From Xanthomonas floridensis (GTDB lineage Bacteria > Pseudomonadota > Gammaproteobacteria > Xanthomonadales > Xanthomonadaceae): a stretch of DNA of 64,000 bases. The notes under the pieces are model-generated. The model saw only the letters and a program-made list of their open reading frames with translations. It had not been told where the DNA came from and made no database searches. Each line of letters starts with the position of its first letter. Within the stretch, counting starts at the first letter, position 1. This document shows, piece after piece, positions 18,920 through 26,866 of this stretch. The DNA is taken from contig NZ_LXNG01000004.1 of assembly GCF_001642575.1 (NCBI RefSeq), forward strand, positions 1-64,000. Direction: 5' to 3'. The position numbers and the translations under genes were made by a program.

Positions 18920-21265
18920 ATGAGCAAGGCGAACGAGCGCAGGCAGTCGATGTCCAGCGTGCGTACGAGTGGTCCGGTATTGGGGGGCGTGTTGCTGCTG
19001 CTGGCCGCGTGGTTCGGCTGGAACAGCTATGCGCAATGGCACGAAGAGTCGATTGCGCAGACCCTGGAGCAGGCCCGCGACCGTGCGGTGCAGGAGGTCG
19101 GCCAGGCGATGGCCGCGCAGGCCAGCCAGCTCGATGCCGTGCTCAAGCAACCAGCGGTCGTGACCGCGCTGGGCAACGGCGACGCATTGGCCGCCGCCTC
19201 GATCATCCGTGAGCGTTTCAAGGGCGCCGAGGACGTGCAGGTGCTGCCTGGCGACCTGGCCGCGGCCTACACCAACCCCAAGGATTTCGGTTACGCGCGC
19301 CTGAGCCTGCTCGAATCGGCGCAGGTGGCCGACCATGCGCAGGTGCGCGTGGTGCGCGACGCCAGGCAGGTGCGCCTGGGCGTGGCGGCCGCGGTGCGCC
19401 TGGGCGGGCAGCCGGCAGTGGCGTATGCGCGATTGCCGCTGCTGCGCCTGACCGGACCGCTGGATGCGATCGCGGTGCCCGGCAGCGCCTACCTGGCGCT
19501 GCGCCAGGGCGGTTACAACGTGACCCAACAGGGTGATGCGGCACTGGCCGATGCCGCCGAAACGCTGGCCAGGCCGCTGGGCACCAGCGGCCTGCGCGTG
19601 GCCGCAGCGGTGCCGCAGCGCGATGCCGGCCCGCTGGGCCTGGGCGCGGTGGGCTGCGCCATCGTGGCGGGCTTGCTGGGCGTGATTGCCGTGTTGCTGG
19701 TACTGGCCAGCCGTGGCCGGGTGGCCTTGCCGCGCCGCCGCGTCGCCGGCGCCACGACGGCCGACGAACCCACCTTCAGTCAAAGCCTGCAACACGACGC
19801 CAGCCTCGCCAGCGAGGCGGTTGCGCCGGATGAGGCAGCGCAGCCCGCCACGCCAGCGCTGGTGCCGGCGGTGCAGGTCGCCACCGACATGTTCCGCGCC
19901 TACGACATCCGGGGCGTGGTTGGAAAAGAGCTCAATCCCGGCGTGGCGGCGCTGATTGGCCAGGCCATCGGCAGCGTGATGCAGACACAGGGCCTGCGCG
20001 ATGTGGTGGTGGGCCGCGACGGGCGCCTGTCCGGTCCGGAGCTGACCAACGGGCTGATCGAAGGCCTGCGGCGTGCCGGCTGCAACGTGACCGACATCGG
20101 CCTGGCACCGACGCCGATGGTGTATTTCGGCGCATATGAGTTGCGTGCCGGCAGCTGCGTGGCGGTGACCGGCAGCCACAATCCACCGGACTACAACGGC
20201 TTCAAGATCGTCATCGGTGGCGAGACGCTGTCCGGCACGGCCATCGCCGAACTGCACCAGCGCATCAACGAAGGCCGCCTGCACACCGCCGCCGCGCCCG
20301 GCGAGCTGGAGCAGCGCGATCTCAGCGATGCCTACATCCAGCGCATCGCCGATGACGTGCAGCTCGACCGCCCGATCAAGGTCGTCGTGGACGCCGGCAA
20401 TGGTGCGGCCGGCGAGATCGCACCACGCCTGCTGGAGGCGATCGGTGCCGACGTTGTGCCGCTGTATTGCGACATCGACGGAACATTCCCCAACCACCAT
20501 CCGGACCCGAGCGAGCCGCACAATCTCGACGATCTGGTGAAGATGGTGCAGCGTTTCGACGCGGATATCGGCGTGGCCTTCGACGGTGACGCCGATCGCC
20601 TGGGCGTGGTGACCAAGGAAGGCACGGTGGTGTTCCCCGACCGTCTGCTGATGCTGTTCGCCGCCGATGTGCTGCAGCGTAATCCCGGCGCGTTGGTCAT
20701 CTACGACGTGAAGTGCACCGGCAAGCTGTCCGATTACGTACTGCGCAATGGTGGCAGCCCGCTGATGTGGAAGACCGGGCATTCGCTGATCAAGTCGAAG
20801 ATGCGCGAAACCGATGCCGAGCTGGCCGGCGAGATGAGCGGGCATTTCTTCTTCAAGGAACGCTGGTACGGCTTCGACGACGGCATCTACGCCGCTGCGC
20901 GCCTGCTGGAAATCCTGGCCCAGCGCGAGGAAACCCCGTCCGAAGTGCTGGACGCCCTGCCCGAGAGCGTCTCCACCCCGGAGATCAAGGTGCCGGTGGA
21001 AGGCGATGCGCATGCGCTGGTGGCGCGCGTTGTCGCGCGTGCACAGGCTGGCGAAGAATCGCCGTTCGAGTCGGCACGGCTGTCCACCATCGACGGCCTG
21101 CGCGCGGACTTCGTCGACGGCTGGGGCCTGGTGCGCGCCTCCAACACCACGCCCATCCTGGTGCTGCGGTTCGAAGCCGACAGCGAGGCGGCACTTGAGC
21201 GCATCCGCGCGCTGTTCCGCAGCGAATTGCAGGCACTGTTGCCCGAGCATCCGCTGGCGTTCTGA
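18920..21265 (+). CDS. algC: Membrane-anchored phosphomannomutase/phosphoglucomutase (AlgC type)
   Basis: A 781-residue fusion. Residues about 1-310 hold a transmembrane helix near 18-37, an extracytoplasmic alpha-helical sensor-like region, and a second helix near 237-263. Residues about 325-781 form the cytosolic alpha-D-phosphohexomutase. The mutase motifs are intact: TGSHNPPD with the phosphoserine near 419, the metal-binding loop DGDADRLG, and the sugar-binding loop GEMSGHFFF. It interconverts hexose 1- and 6-phosphates for GDP-mannose and UDP-glucose, hence xanthan, LPS and cell-wall sugars. From memory, long AlgC forms with such an N-terminal region occur in Pseudomonas at the same dut locus. 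It is the last gene of the coaBC-dut operon. The role of the membrane domain is unknown. Confidence 0.9.
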   Translation: MSKANERRQSMSSVRTSGPVLGGVLLLLAAWFGWNSYAQWHEESIAQTLEQARDRAVQEVGQAMAAQASQLDAVLKQPAVVTALGNGDALAAASIIRERFKGAEDVQVLPGDLAAAYTNPKDFGYARLSLLESAQVADHAQVRVVRDARQVRLGVAAAVRLGGQPAVAYARLPLLRLTGPLDAIAVPGSAYLALRQGGYNVTQQGDAALADAAETLARPLGTSGLRVAAAVPQRDAGPLGLGAVGCAIVAGLLGVIAVLLVLASRGRVALPRRRVAGATTADEPTFSQSLQHDASLASEAVAPDEAAQPATPALVPAVQVATDMFRAYDIRGVVGKELNPGVAALIGQAIGSVMQTQGLRDVVVGRDGRLSGPELTNGLIEGLRRAGCNVTDIGLAPTPMVYFGAYELRAGSCVAVTGSHNPPDYNGFKIVIGGETLSGTAIAELHQRINEGRLHTAAAPGELEQRDLSDAYIQRIADDVQLDRPIKVVVDAGNGAAGEIAPRLLEAIGADVVPLYCDIDGTFPNHHPDPSEPHNLDDLVKMVQRFDADIGVAFDGDADRLGVVTKEGTVVFPDRLLMLFAADVLQRNPGALVIYDVKCTGKLSDYVLRNGGSPLMWKTGHSLIKSKMRETDAELAGEMSGHFFFKERWYGFDDGIYAAARLLEILAQREETPSEVLDALPESVSTPEIKVPVEGDAHALVARVVARAQAGEESPFESARLSTIDGLRADFVDGWGLVRASNTTPILVLRFEADSEAALERIRALFRSELQALLPEHPLAF

Positions 21266-21373
21266 GCCCGGAGGCGTCGCCGCCAGCGGCGTCGCCCCTG
21301 CAGCGTCAGCACCGTTGGTCGCGACGCTATGGAACGGCGGCGAAGGCGAAGCAAGCGCGCCACATCGGCAGGC

Positions 21374-21943
21374 TCAGCATTCGCTGCCGCTGCCGCTGCT
21401 GCTACCGGCATTGCCGGCCACTGCATGCAAGTGCAGGCCGTTGGCCATCACCGCCGGTTCGATGGCCTGAGAGCCAGCGCGCTGCAGCCACACCGCATCC
21501 CAATACGGATACGCGCCGATCCGGTCGACCAACCCGGCGCGCAACGGCGACGCCACCAGGCTGCGCGCGAACTGTCGGTGATCGATATCCGCTGGAAGCG
21601 CCGCCGCCTGCATCTCCGGTTGCCAGATGGTGCCGCCGCGCCCACGTGCGCGATTGACCGCTTCGCCGGCCGCCAGCCGTGCGGCGCCCGCCAGTTGCAG
21701 CAGGCCCGCCTTGCCTGGCGCCTGCAGCAAGCCGCACCAGTGCTGTGGCAGCAGCACCCAGCACAACAGCTGCGCACCGTGCCAATGGCGCGGCATCGCC
21801 AACGTGGCCGCGGCCGCACGCGCGCAGCGCCAGTCCGCAAACAACGGCACGCCTTGATGGGTGGGCAGGCACAGATGCCAATACGCCGCAGTGGGCGCTG
21901 GCACGAAAACCGGACAAGGGACGGACGCGCTGGACATGTCCAC
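21374..21943 (-). CDS. RAYT-like (REP-associated Y1 transposase family) protein with lost catalytic residues
   Basis: A 189-residue intact frame. The C-terminal half clearly matches RAYT proteins (Y1 HUH transposases that mobilise REP sequences): GRGGTIWQPE, then ARSLVASPLRAGLVDRIGAYPYWDAVWL, where RAYTs usually read ARYIVANPLRAGLV. The catalytic Tyr is therefore Ser. The HUH metal motif, expected as HxH in a W-V-x-P-x-HxH context, reads LLPQHWCGLL, so its second His is Cys. The frame is nevertheless open. It lies 3' to a tandem 171/173-bp duplication that precedes its start. It may be a decaying or repurposed RAYT. Similarity is judged by eye. Confidence 0.72.
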   Translation of the reverse strand: MDMSSASVPCPVFVPAPTAAYWHLCLPTHQGVPLFADWRCARAAAATLAMPRHWHGAQLLCWVLLPQHWCGLLQAPGKAGLLQLAGAARLAAGEAVNRARGRGGTIWQPEMQAAALPADIDHRQFARSLVASPLRAGLVDRIGAYPYWDAVWLQRAGSQAIEPAVMANGLHLHAVAGNAGSSSGSGSEC

Positions 21944-21966
21944 AGCCTGCCCGCGCCGTCAGCGCA

Positions 21967-22137
21967 TCAACATCATCCAGTCGCGCATCAAGGCGTCGGC
22001 CACCTGCGCAACGCCGCGTAAGAATCAGGCGCCCAGCTGCAGCTCATTCTCGCAGTGCGGCCAACCACCAAGACAACCAGGCGCCGGCTGGAGCGATATA
22101 TCCATCAACACGACTTGTGCGCGGCGACGACCGACTA
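21967..22137. repeat. Tandem duplication, unit 1 (171 bp)
   Basis: This unit aligns along its whole length with 22138-22310. Shared blocks include TGCGCAACGCCGCGTAAGAA followed by TCAGGCGCCC, then CGGCCA, GGAGCGAT and ACCGACTA at the end. It lies immediately upstream of the RAYT-like gene, which reads leftward. Confidence 0.8.
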
Positions 22138-22310
22138 TCGACGACATCCAGCCGCGTACGAAAGTGTCGCCCGCTTGCGCAACGCCGCGTAAGAATCAGG
22201 CGCCCTGCCGCAGCGCTTTTTTTCGCAACGCGGCCAGCCACAGGAACAACCTGGCACCGTCCGGAGCGATGCATCCACCACCACGGCTTGAGCGCGCCAG
22301 CTACCGACTA
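22138..22310. repeat. Tandem duplication, unit 2 (173 bp)
   Basis: Second copy, directly adjacent to the first with no spacer. Divergence is moderate and spread evenly, with a nearly invariant core of about 28 bp. The unit ends inside the heptad array that starts at 22303. Confidence 0.8.
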
Positions 22311-22344
22311 GCGACTACCGACGAATCCCCAATCCCCAATCCCA
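22303..22344. repeat. Composite 7-bp tandem repeat array
   Basis: Six consecutive heptamers: ACCGACT, AGCGACT, ACCGACG, then AATCCCC, AATCCCC, AATCCCA. The period of 7 is kept across a switch of unit sequence. The array ends 5 bp from the stop codon of the LAB_N gene. Similar arrays occur at 28217, 28300 and 38942. Confidence 0.8.
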
Positions 22345-22349
22345 GCCCC

Positions 22350-22691
22350 TCAATGCCCCGCCCGATCGCGCTTCCAGCCGCGATGCTTCACATCCAGATA
22401 CAGGCTGTAAAACGCAGTGAACGCCGGAAACAGGTTCTGCAGCACGCCCACCGAATCCTGCTTGGCCGAAAACACGAAGTAGCTCAGCGTCATCAGGCTG
22501 CCGACCACGCTCATGTACCAGAACAGCCGCGGGATCACCGGCTTGCCAGCGCGCTTGGAGGCAACGAACTGCACCAGCCAGCGGCCGCCGAACATCAGTG
22601 CACCCACATAGCCGATCAGCTTCCAGCCGGTGACATGGATGCCGGTCCAGTACAGCCAGGTCAGTGGCTGGTCCAGCAGGCTCGTTTCCAT
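22350..22691 (-). CDS. Small membrane protein with lipid-A-disaccharide synthase N-terminal-like (LAB_N) domain
   Basis: A 113-residue, mostly hydrophobic protein with about three transmembrane segments (residues about 24-42, 52-72 and 84-100). The pattern WKLIGYVGALMFGGRWLVQFVASKRAGKPVIPRLFWYMS is typical of the LAB_N domain. The family is often found beside GT2 polyprenyl-phosphate glycosyltransferases and is thought to act in lipid-linked sugar export or lipid A modification. Here the ATG overlaps the stop codon of the GT2 gene by one base, so the two are translationally coupled. Stand-alone LAB_N proteins lack the catalytic LpxB part. Confidence 0.85.
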   Translation of the reverse strand: METSLLDQPLTWLYWTGIHVTGWKLIGYVGALMFGGRWLVQFVASKRAGKPVIPRLFWYMSVVGSLMTLSYFVFSAKQDSVGVLQNLFPAFTAFYSLYLDVKHRGWKRDRAGH

Positions 22692-23413
22692 CAACGCTCC
22701 TCCACCACGGTGCGCTTGCTGCGGGTGATCAGCCACGCCACGCCGCGCAGGTCGCGGATGCCCACCAGCGCGCGATTGAGATTGTTGTACTTGGACACGC
22801 CGGCGGTGCGATGGCGGTGGTTCACCGGCACGCTCACCGTGCGCCAGCCGGCGCGCTGCATCAGGGCCGGCAGGTAACGGTGCATGTGGTCGAAATAGGG
22901 CAGGTCCAGGAACGCCTCGCGCTCGAACAGCTTGATGCCGCAGCCGGTGTCTGGCGTGTTGTCCTGCAGCATGCGCGAGCGGATCGCGTTGGCCCATTTG
23001 CTGGCCCAGCGCTTGGATCCGGAATCCTGGCGGTTGACCCGCCAGCCGGCAAACAGCTTGACCTGCGGCTGCGCCTGGCTGCGCGCGATCAGCAGCTTGG
23101 GGATGTCGGCCGGGTCGTTCTGGCCGTCGCCATCGAGGGTGGCGATCCAGCTGGCGCGCGCGGCCTTGACCCCGCTGCGTACCGCCGTGCTTTGCCCACT
23201 CTGGGTCACGTGATGCAGCACGCGCAATTCTGGCGTGGTGGCCTTCAGGCCTTGCAGCACGGCCAGGGTGTCATCGCGCGAGTGGTCGTCAACATAGACG
23301 ATTTCAAAGGCCACCAGGCCGCGCAGCGCTGCGACGGTTTCGCCGACCAGGGCCGCGACGTTGTCGCGTTCGTTGAACACCGGGACGACGACGGAAAGCT
23401 GAGGTTGGCTCAT
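22691..23413 (-). CDS. GT2 family polyprenyl-phosphate glycosyltransferase (DPM1-like)
   Basis: A 240-residue GT-A enzyme opening with SVVVPVFNERDNV, with YVDDHSRDDT, the metal-binding LDGDGQNDP and GCGIKLFEREAF. The pattern is that of dolichyl/undecaprenyl-phosphate mannosyltransferases (DPM1, ArnC-like core). Unlike GtrB or ArnC it has no C-terminal transmembrane pair. The membrane part could instead be supplied by the overlapping LAB_N protein, as a two-gene system that makes a lipid-linked sugar at the inner membrane. The sugar is unknown. Confidence 0.88.
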   Translation of the reverse strand: MSQPQLSVVVPVFNERDNVAALVGETVAALRGLVAFEIVYVDDHSRDDTLAVLQGLKATTPELRVLHHVTQSGQSTAVRSGVKAARASWIATLDGDGQNDPADIPKLLIARSQAQPQVKLFAGWRVNRQDSGSKRWASKWANAIRSRMLQDNTPDTGCGIKLFEREAFLDLPYFDHMHRYLPALMQRAGWRTVSVPVNHRHRTAGVSKYNNLNRALVGIRDLRGVAWLITRSKRTVVEER

Positions 23414-23671
23414 GGATTCGTGGTGGCCGGAGGAGGGCAGAGCAAAAAAGATCGCGCATTGTGCCCTGAGCGTCTGAGCCAGGCATGAAGCCTGTGCGCA
23501 TCAGCCGTGCCGGCATGCGCACAAGCGGCCTGGAGCGTGTAGGGCCGCATGCCGCCAGGCTTGCCTTGGCACGCTGATGGCAGCCGGGTGGTTGCTGTCG
23601 CCGCAGTGTACGAGGTGCGGCGGCGGCCGAGCGCTCCCCTGGCCCGCGGTGTTACCTGCGCCGCACCACGC

Positions 23672-24637
23672 TCAGGCGCGGTCGCCGAAGTAGTGCCGAC
23701 ACCACTCCACCACCTGCGGCAGCCCGTGTTCGACCGGCGTGGCCGGATCGAAGCCGAAGGCGGCCTGCGCGCGCCGGGTGTCGGCCATGGTGCGGAGCAT
23801 GTCGCCCGGCTGCATCGGCTTGTAGACCTTCTCGGCCGGGCGACCGGCGGCCTGGGCGATCACCTCGATGAAGGTCTCCAGCTCCACCGGCGTGTGGTTG
23901 CCCAGGTTGAACACCCGGTGCGGTACCGGCGCGTCGCTGGGCGTGTCCAGCGCGCCGAGCACGCCGGCCACGATGTCGTCCACGAAGGTGAAGTCGCGCT
24001 GCATCCTGCCGTGGTTGAACACCTCGATCGGGCGCCCGGCCAGCACCGCGCGGCTGAAGATCAGCGGCGCCATGTCCGGCCGGCCCCACGGGCCGTACAC
24101 GGTGAAAAAGCGCAGCCCGGTCGCGCGCAGGCCGTACAGCTGCGCATAGGTGTAGCCCATCAGCTCGTTGGCGGCCTTGGTCGCGGCATACAAGGAGCGC
24201 GGCTGGTCCACGCGCTGGTCTTCGGAGAACGGCGGGGTGGCCGAATCCCCGTAGACCGAGCTGCTGGACGCATACACCAGGTGCTGCACGCCGCGGTGCC
24301 GGCACAGCTCCAGCATGTTGACGAAGCCGGCCAGGTTGCTGTCGACATAGGCAGACGGGTTTTCCAGCGAATAACGTACCCCGGCCTGCGCGGCCAGGTG
24401 CACCACGCGGGTGGGCTGGATCTCATCGAACAACGCCGCCAGGCCATCGCGGTCGGTCAGGTCCAGCGTACGGATGTCGACCTGCGGGCACAACGCCGCC
24501 ACCCGGTCGCGCTTGAGCTGCGGGTCGTAGTAGCTGTTGTAGTTGTCCAGGCCCACCACCGTCTCACCGCGTGCAGCCAGGGCGCGGCAGGTGTAGGCAC
24601 CGATGAAACCGGCGGCGCCGGTGACGAGAATGGTCAT
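23672..24637 (-). CDS. NAD-dependent nucleotide-sugar epimerase (UDP-glucuronate 4-epimerase-like)
   Basis: A 321-residue extended SDR. It has TGAAGFIGAYTCRAL at the N-terminus, HLAAQAGVRYSLENP near 92, catalytic SSSSVYG plus SLYAATKAANE (YxxxK), and RFFTVYGPWGRPDMA. The AQAGVRYS and GPWGRPDMA signatures are typical of UDP-glucuronate epimerases (CapI/WbnF group) rather than GalE. The product, UDP-galacturonate or a related sugar, would feed LPS core or exopolysaccharide synthesis; xanthomonad LPS core is known to contain galacturonic acid. It lies on the same strand as the GT2/LAB_N pair, 258 bp upstream of it. Confidence 0.87.
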   Translation of the reverse strand: MTILVTGAAGFIGAYTCRALAARGETVVGLDNYNSYYDPQLKRDRVAALCPQVDIRTLDLTDRDGLAALFDEIQPTRVVHLAAQAGVRYSLENPSAYVDSNLAGFVNMLELCRHRGVQHLVYASSSSVYGDSATPPFSEDQRVDQPRSLYAATKAANELMGYTYAQLYGLRATGLRFFTVYGPWGRPDMAPLIFSRAVLAGRPIEVFNHGRMQRDFTFVDDIVAGVLGALDTPSDAPVPHRVFNLGNHTPVELETFIEVIAQAAGRPAEKVYKPMQPGDMLRTMADTRRAQAAFGFDPATPVEHGLPQVVEWCRHYFGDRA

Positions 24638-24656
24638 GGCAGTAGTCCTGAAGACA

Positions 24657-24998
24657 TCAAGTACGAAGGGCGGGGGCGCCGGATGGCGGCTGCTCCGCCG
24701 TCAGCGCGGATCGGCTCGCCAGGATCGCCTTGCGCTCGGCGCTGAATTCCCACCAGTGGAGTGGCGCCTCGCCCTGCATGAAGCGCACGATCGACAGAAA
24801 CACGTCGATCACGCACGGGTCGTGCCGCACCCCGCTGCGCTGGCAGAGTTGGGCATGCATCTCGAACGCATCGCAGTCACGCAGCTGCGCCGGCTCGTGG
24901 ATGCCGAGAAGATGCAGATCCTGTACGCAGGCCGGACCGACATTGGGCAGGTCGGTCAGGCGCCGCAGCTGCGCGCGGTCGACCTTGGCAGGATGCAT
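24657..24998 (-). CDS. Cdd1-like helix-hairpin-helix protein
   Basis: A 113-residue soluble protein. Residues 10-50 form a helix-hairpin-helix fold (LRRLTDLPNVGPACVQDLHLLGI), followed by CVIDVFLSIVRFMQGEAPLHWWEFSAERKA, the signature of the 'pathogenicity locus' Cdd1 family. These proteins resemble TfoX C-terminal domains and are presumed DNA-binding, but their function is unknown. It sits 28 bp beyond the parB stop on the same strand, possibly the last gene of a parA-parB-cdd1 transcript. The name of the family does not by itself imply virulence. Confidence 0.8.
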   Translation of the reverse strand: MHPAKVDRAQLRRLTDLPNVGPACVQDLHLLGIHEPAQLRDCDAFEMHAQLCQRSGVRHDPCVIDVFLSIVRFMQGEAPLHWWEFSAERKAILASRSALTAEQPPSGAPALRT

Positions 24999-25026
24999 CG
25001 GTGCTCCTCGTGCGCGGGCGGCGGCC

Positions 25027-25956
25027 TCAACCCTTGTGCAGGCGCAGCCGTTCCAGCACGCCTTCCAGCGTGTCCAGGTCGGTGTAGTGGATCACCAGCT
25101 TGCCCTTGCCGCCGCGGCCGTGATTGAACACCACCTTGGTGCCCAGCGATTCGGACAGTTCGGTTTCCAGCGAGGCGATGTCGGCCTGCGGCGCCACTGG
25201 CGTCGGCTTGCCACGGCGCAGCCCGCCCGGCACCTTGCCGGCGGCAAACTGCTGTGCGCGGTGTTCCACCTCGCGTACCGACCAGCCCTGGTCGGCCGCT
25301 TCCTGGGCCAGCTTGCTGGCCAGTTCCGGCGCCAGGGTGAGCAGCGCACGCGCATGGCCCATTTCCAGGCGGCGGGTTTCCAGCAGCACCCGGATCGCCA
25401 CCGGCAGTTCCAGCAGCCGCAGCAGGTTGGACACCGACGCACGCGAGCGGCCCACCGCTTCGGCGGCCTCGGCATGGGTCAGCGAAAATTCGTCGATCAA
25501 CCGCTGCAGCGCCTGCGCTTCTTCCAACGGGTTGAGGTCTTCGCGCTGGATGTTTTCGATCAGCGCCATCGCGATGACGGTGCGGTCGTCCAGCTCGCGC
25601 ACCACCACCGGCACTTCGGTCAGCCCGGCCAGCTGCGAGGCGCGCCAGCGGCGTTCGCCGGCCACGATCTCGAACTGCCCCGGCGCCAGCGCGCGCGCCA
25701 CGATCGGCTGGATCACGCCCTGCGCCTTGATCGACTCCGCCAGCTCGGCAAGCTTGACCTCGTCCATCTCCCGGCGCGGCTGGTACTTGCCCGGCTGCAG
25801 CTGGGTCACCGCCAAGGTGCGCAGGGTATCGCCCGGCTGCAAGGCCTGTTCGTCGGCACCGGCCGGTGCTGCGGCGGCGGCCGCACCCTTGGGCCCCAGC
25901 AGCGCTTCCAGGCCGCGGCCCAGACCGCGCTTCTTTGCCAGCGGCGGCTTGCTCAT
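25027..25956 (-). CDS. parB: Chromosome partitioning protein ParB
   Basis: A 309-residue CTP-dependent clamp that loads at parS and recruits ParA and SMC for origin segregation. Conserved parts are GLGRGLEALLG at the N-terminus, the nuclease-like box with GERRWRAS, ALIENIQREDLNPLEEA, a helix-turn-helix near 155-195 (LTHAEAAEAVGRSRASVSNLLRLL), and a C-terminal dimerisation domain. An Ala/Pro linker of about 15 residues follows the N-terminal peptide. It overlaps parA by one base. No consensus parS (TGTTTCACGTGAAACA) was found in this window by eye. Confidence 0.95.
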   Translation of the reverse strand: MSKPPLAKKRGLGRGLEALLGPKGAAAAAAPAGADEQALQPGDTLRTLAVTQLQPGKYQPRREMDEVKLAELAESIKAQGVIQPIVARALAPGQFEIVAGERRWRASQLAGLTEVPVVVRELDDRTVIAMALIENIQREDLNPLEEAQALQRLIDEFSLTHAEAAEAVGRSRASVSNLLRLLELPVAIRVLLETRRLEMGHARALLTLAPELASKLAQEAADQGWSVREVEHRAQQFAAGKVPGGLRRGKPTPVAPQADIASLETELSESLGTKVVFNHGRGGKGKLVIHYTDLDTLEGVLERLRLHKG

Positions 25957-26753
25957 CAGACGGTCTCCACGGGCCGGACGGCCTTGTTGCGGTCGTTCTG
26001 GCGGCGCACGATCTCGCCGGCCAGGCCCAGGTACGCCACGCCACCGCGCGAGGTGCGGTCGTAGCCCACGATGCTCTGGCCATGGCTGGGCGCCTCGGCC
26101 AGGCGCACGTTGCGCGGCACGATGGTGCGGAACACCTTGTCGCCGAAATGCTCGGTCAGCTCCGCCGACACCGCATTGGCCAGGTTGTTGCGGATATCGA
26201 ACATGGTGCGCAGCACACCTTCGATTTCCAGCGCCGGGTTGAGGTTGGCGCGCAGCGCTTCGATGGTTTCCAGCAGCGCGGTCAGCCCTTCCAGCGCGTA
26301 GTACTCGCACTGCATCGGCACGATGATCGAATCGGCGGCGGTCAAGGCATTGAGCGTCAGCAGCGACAGCGCCGGCGGGCAGTCGATCAGGATGAAGTCG
26401 TACTCGTCGCGGATCGGCGCCAGCGCGCGCTTGAGCCGCTGCTCGCGCTCGCCCTGGTCCATCAACTGGATCTCGGCGGCGGTCAGGTCGATGTTGCCTG
26501 GCAGCAGGTCGAAGCCTTCCGGGGCGGTGACCCGGATCTCGGCAGCGCTGTTCTCGCCCAGCAGCAGATCGCAGGTGGAGGCGGCCACATCGCGCTTGTC
26601 GATGCCGCTGCCCATGGTGGCGTTGCCCTGCGAGTCCAGATCCACCAGCAACACACGCTTGGGCGCGCGCGCCAGGCCGGCCGCCAGATTGACTGCCGTC
26701 GTGGTCTTGCCGACGCCGCCTTTCTGGTTGGCAATGGCGATGATCCGGGCCAT
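25956..26753 (-). CDS. parA: Chromosome partitioning ATPase ParA
   Basis: A 265-residue deviant Walker ATPase that forms nucleoid gradients on which ParB-parS complexes move. The P-loop KGGVGKTTTAVNLA sits near residues 10-23, the Walker A' region VDLDSQGNAT follows, and Walker B is FILIDCPPAL. No N-terminal DNA-binding extension is present, as expected for chromosomal (type Ib) Soj-like ParA. The start is the ATG giving MARIIAIANQKGG, which matches the family start, rather than the in-frame codon seven residues upstream. First gene of parA-parB. Confidence 0.95.
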   Translation of the reverse strand: MARIIAIANQKGGVGKTTTAVNLAAGLARAPKRVLLVDLDSQGNATMGSGIDKRDVAASTCDLLLGENSAAEIRVTAPEGFDLLPGNIDLTAAEIQLMDQGEREQRLKRALAPIRDEYDFILIDCPPALSLLTLNALTAADSIIVPMQCEYYALEGLTALLETIEALRANLNPALEIEGVLRTMFDIRNNLANAVSAELTEHFGDKVFRTIVPRNVRLAEAPSHGQSIVGYDRTSRGGVAYLGLAGEIVRRQNDRNKAVRPVETV

Positions 26754-26866
26754 GCGGGAGAGCCTCGTGGGCAAGGAGTAAGACCGGCCATTATGCGGGC
26801 AGGGCGTCGGATCGGGAAATGCCGCCCGCGGCGGCGGTGCTCACGCGCGGGAATGGCCGCCGCGGC

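Noticed and set aside
18347-21250. 967-codon open frame antisense to the dut-phosphomannomutase genes
   Set aside because: It mirrors a gene with complete catalytic motifs. Its translation is His/Arg/Ala/Gly-rich without family features, as expected for the complementary frame of high-GC third-position-biased DNA.
25027-26753. parS sites near parAB
   Set aside because: I looked for TGTTTCACGTGAAACA-like palindromes and saw none; CACGTG-containing spots such as that at the argS start do not match further.
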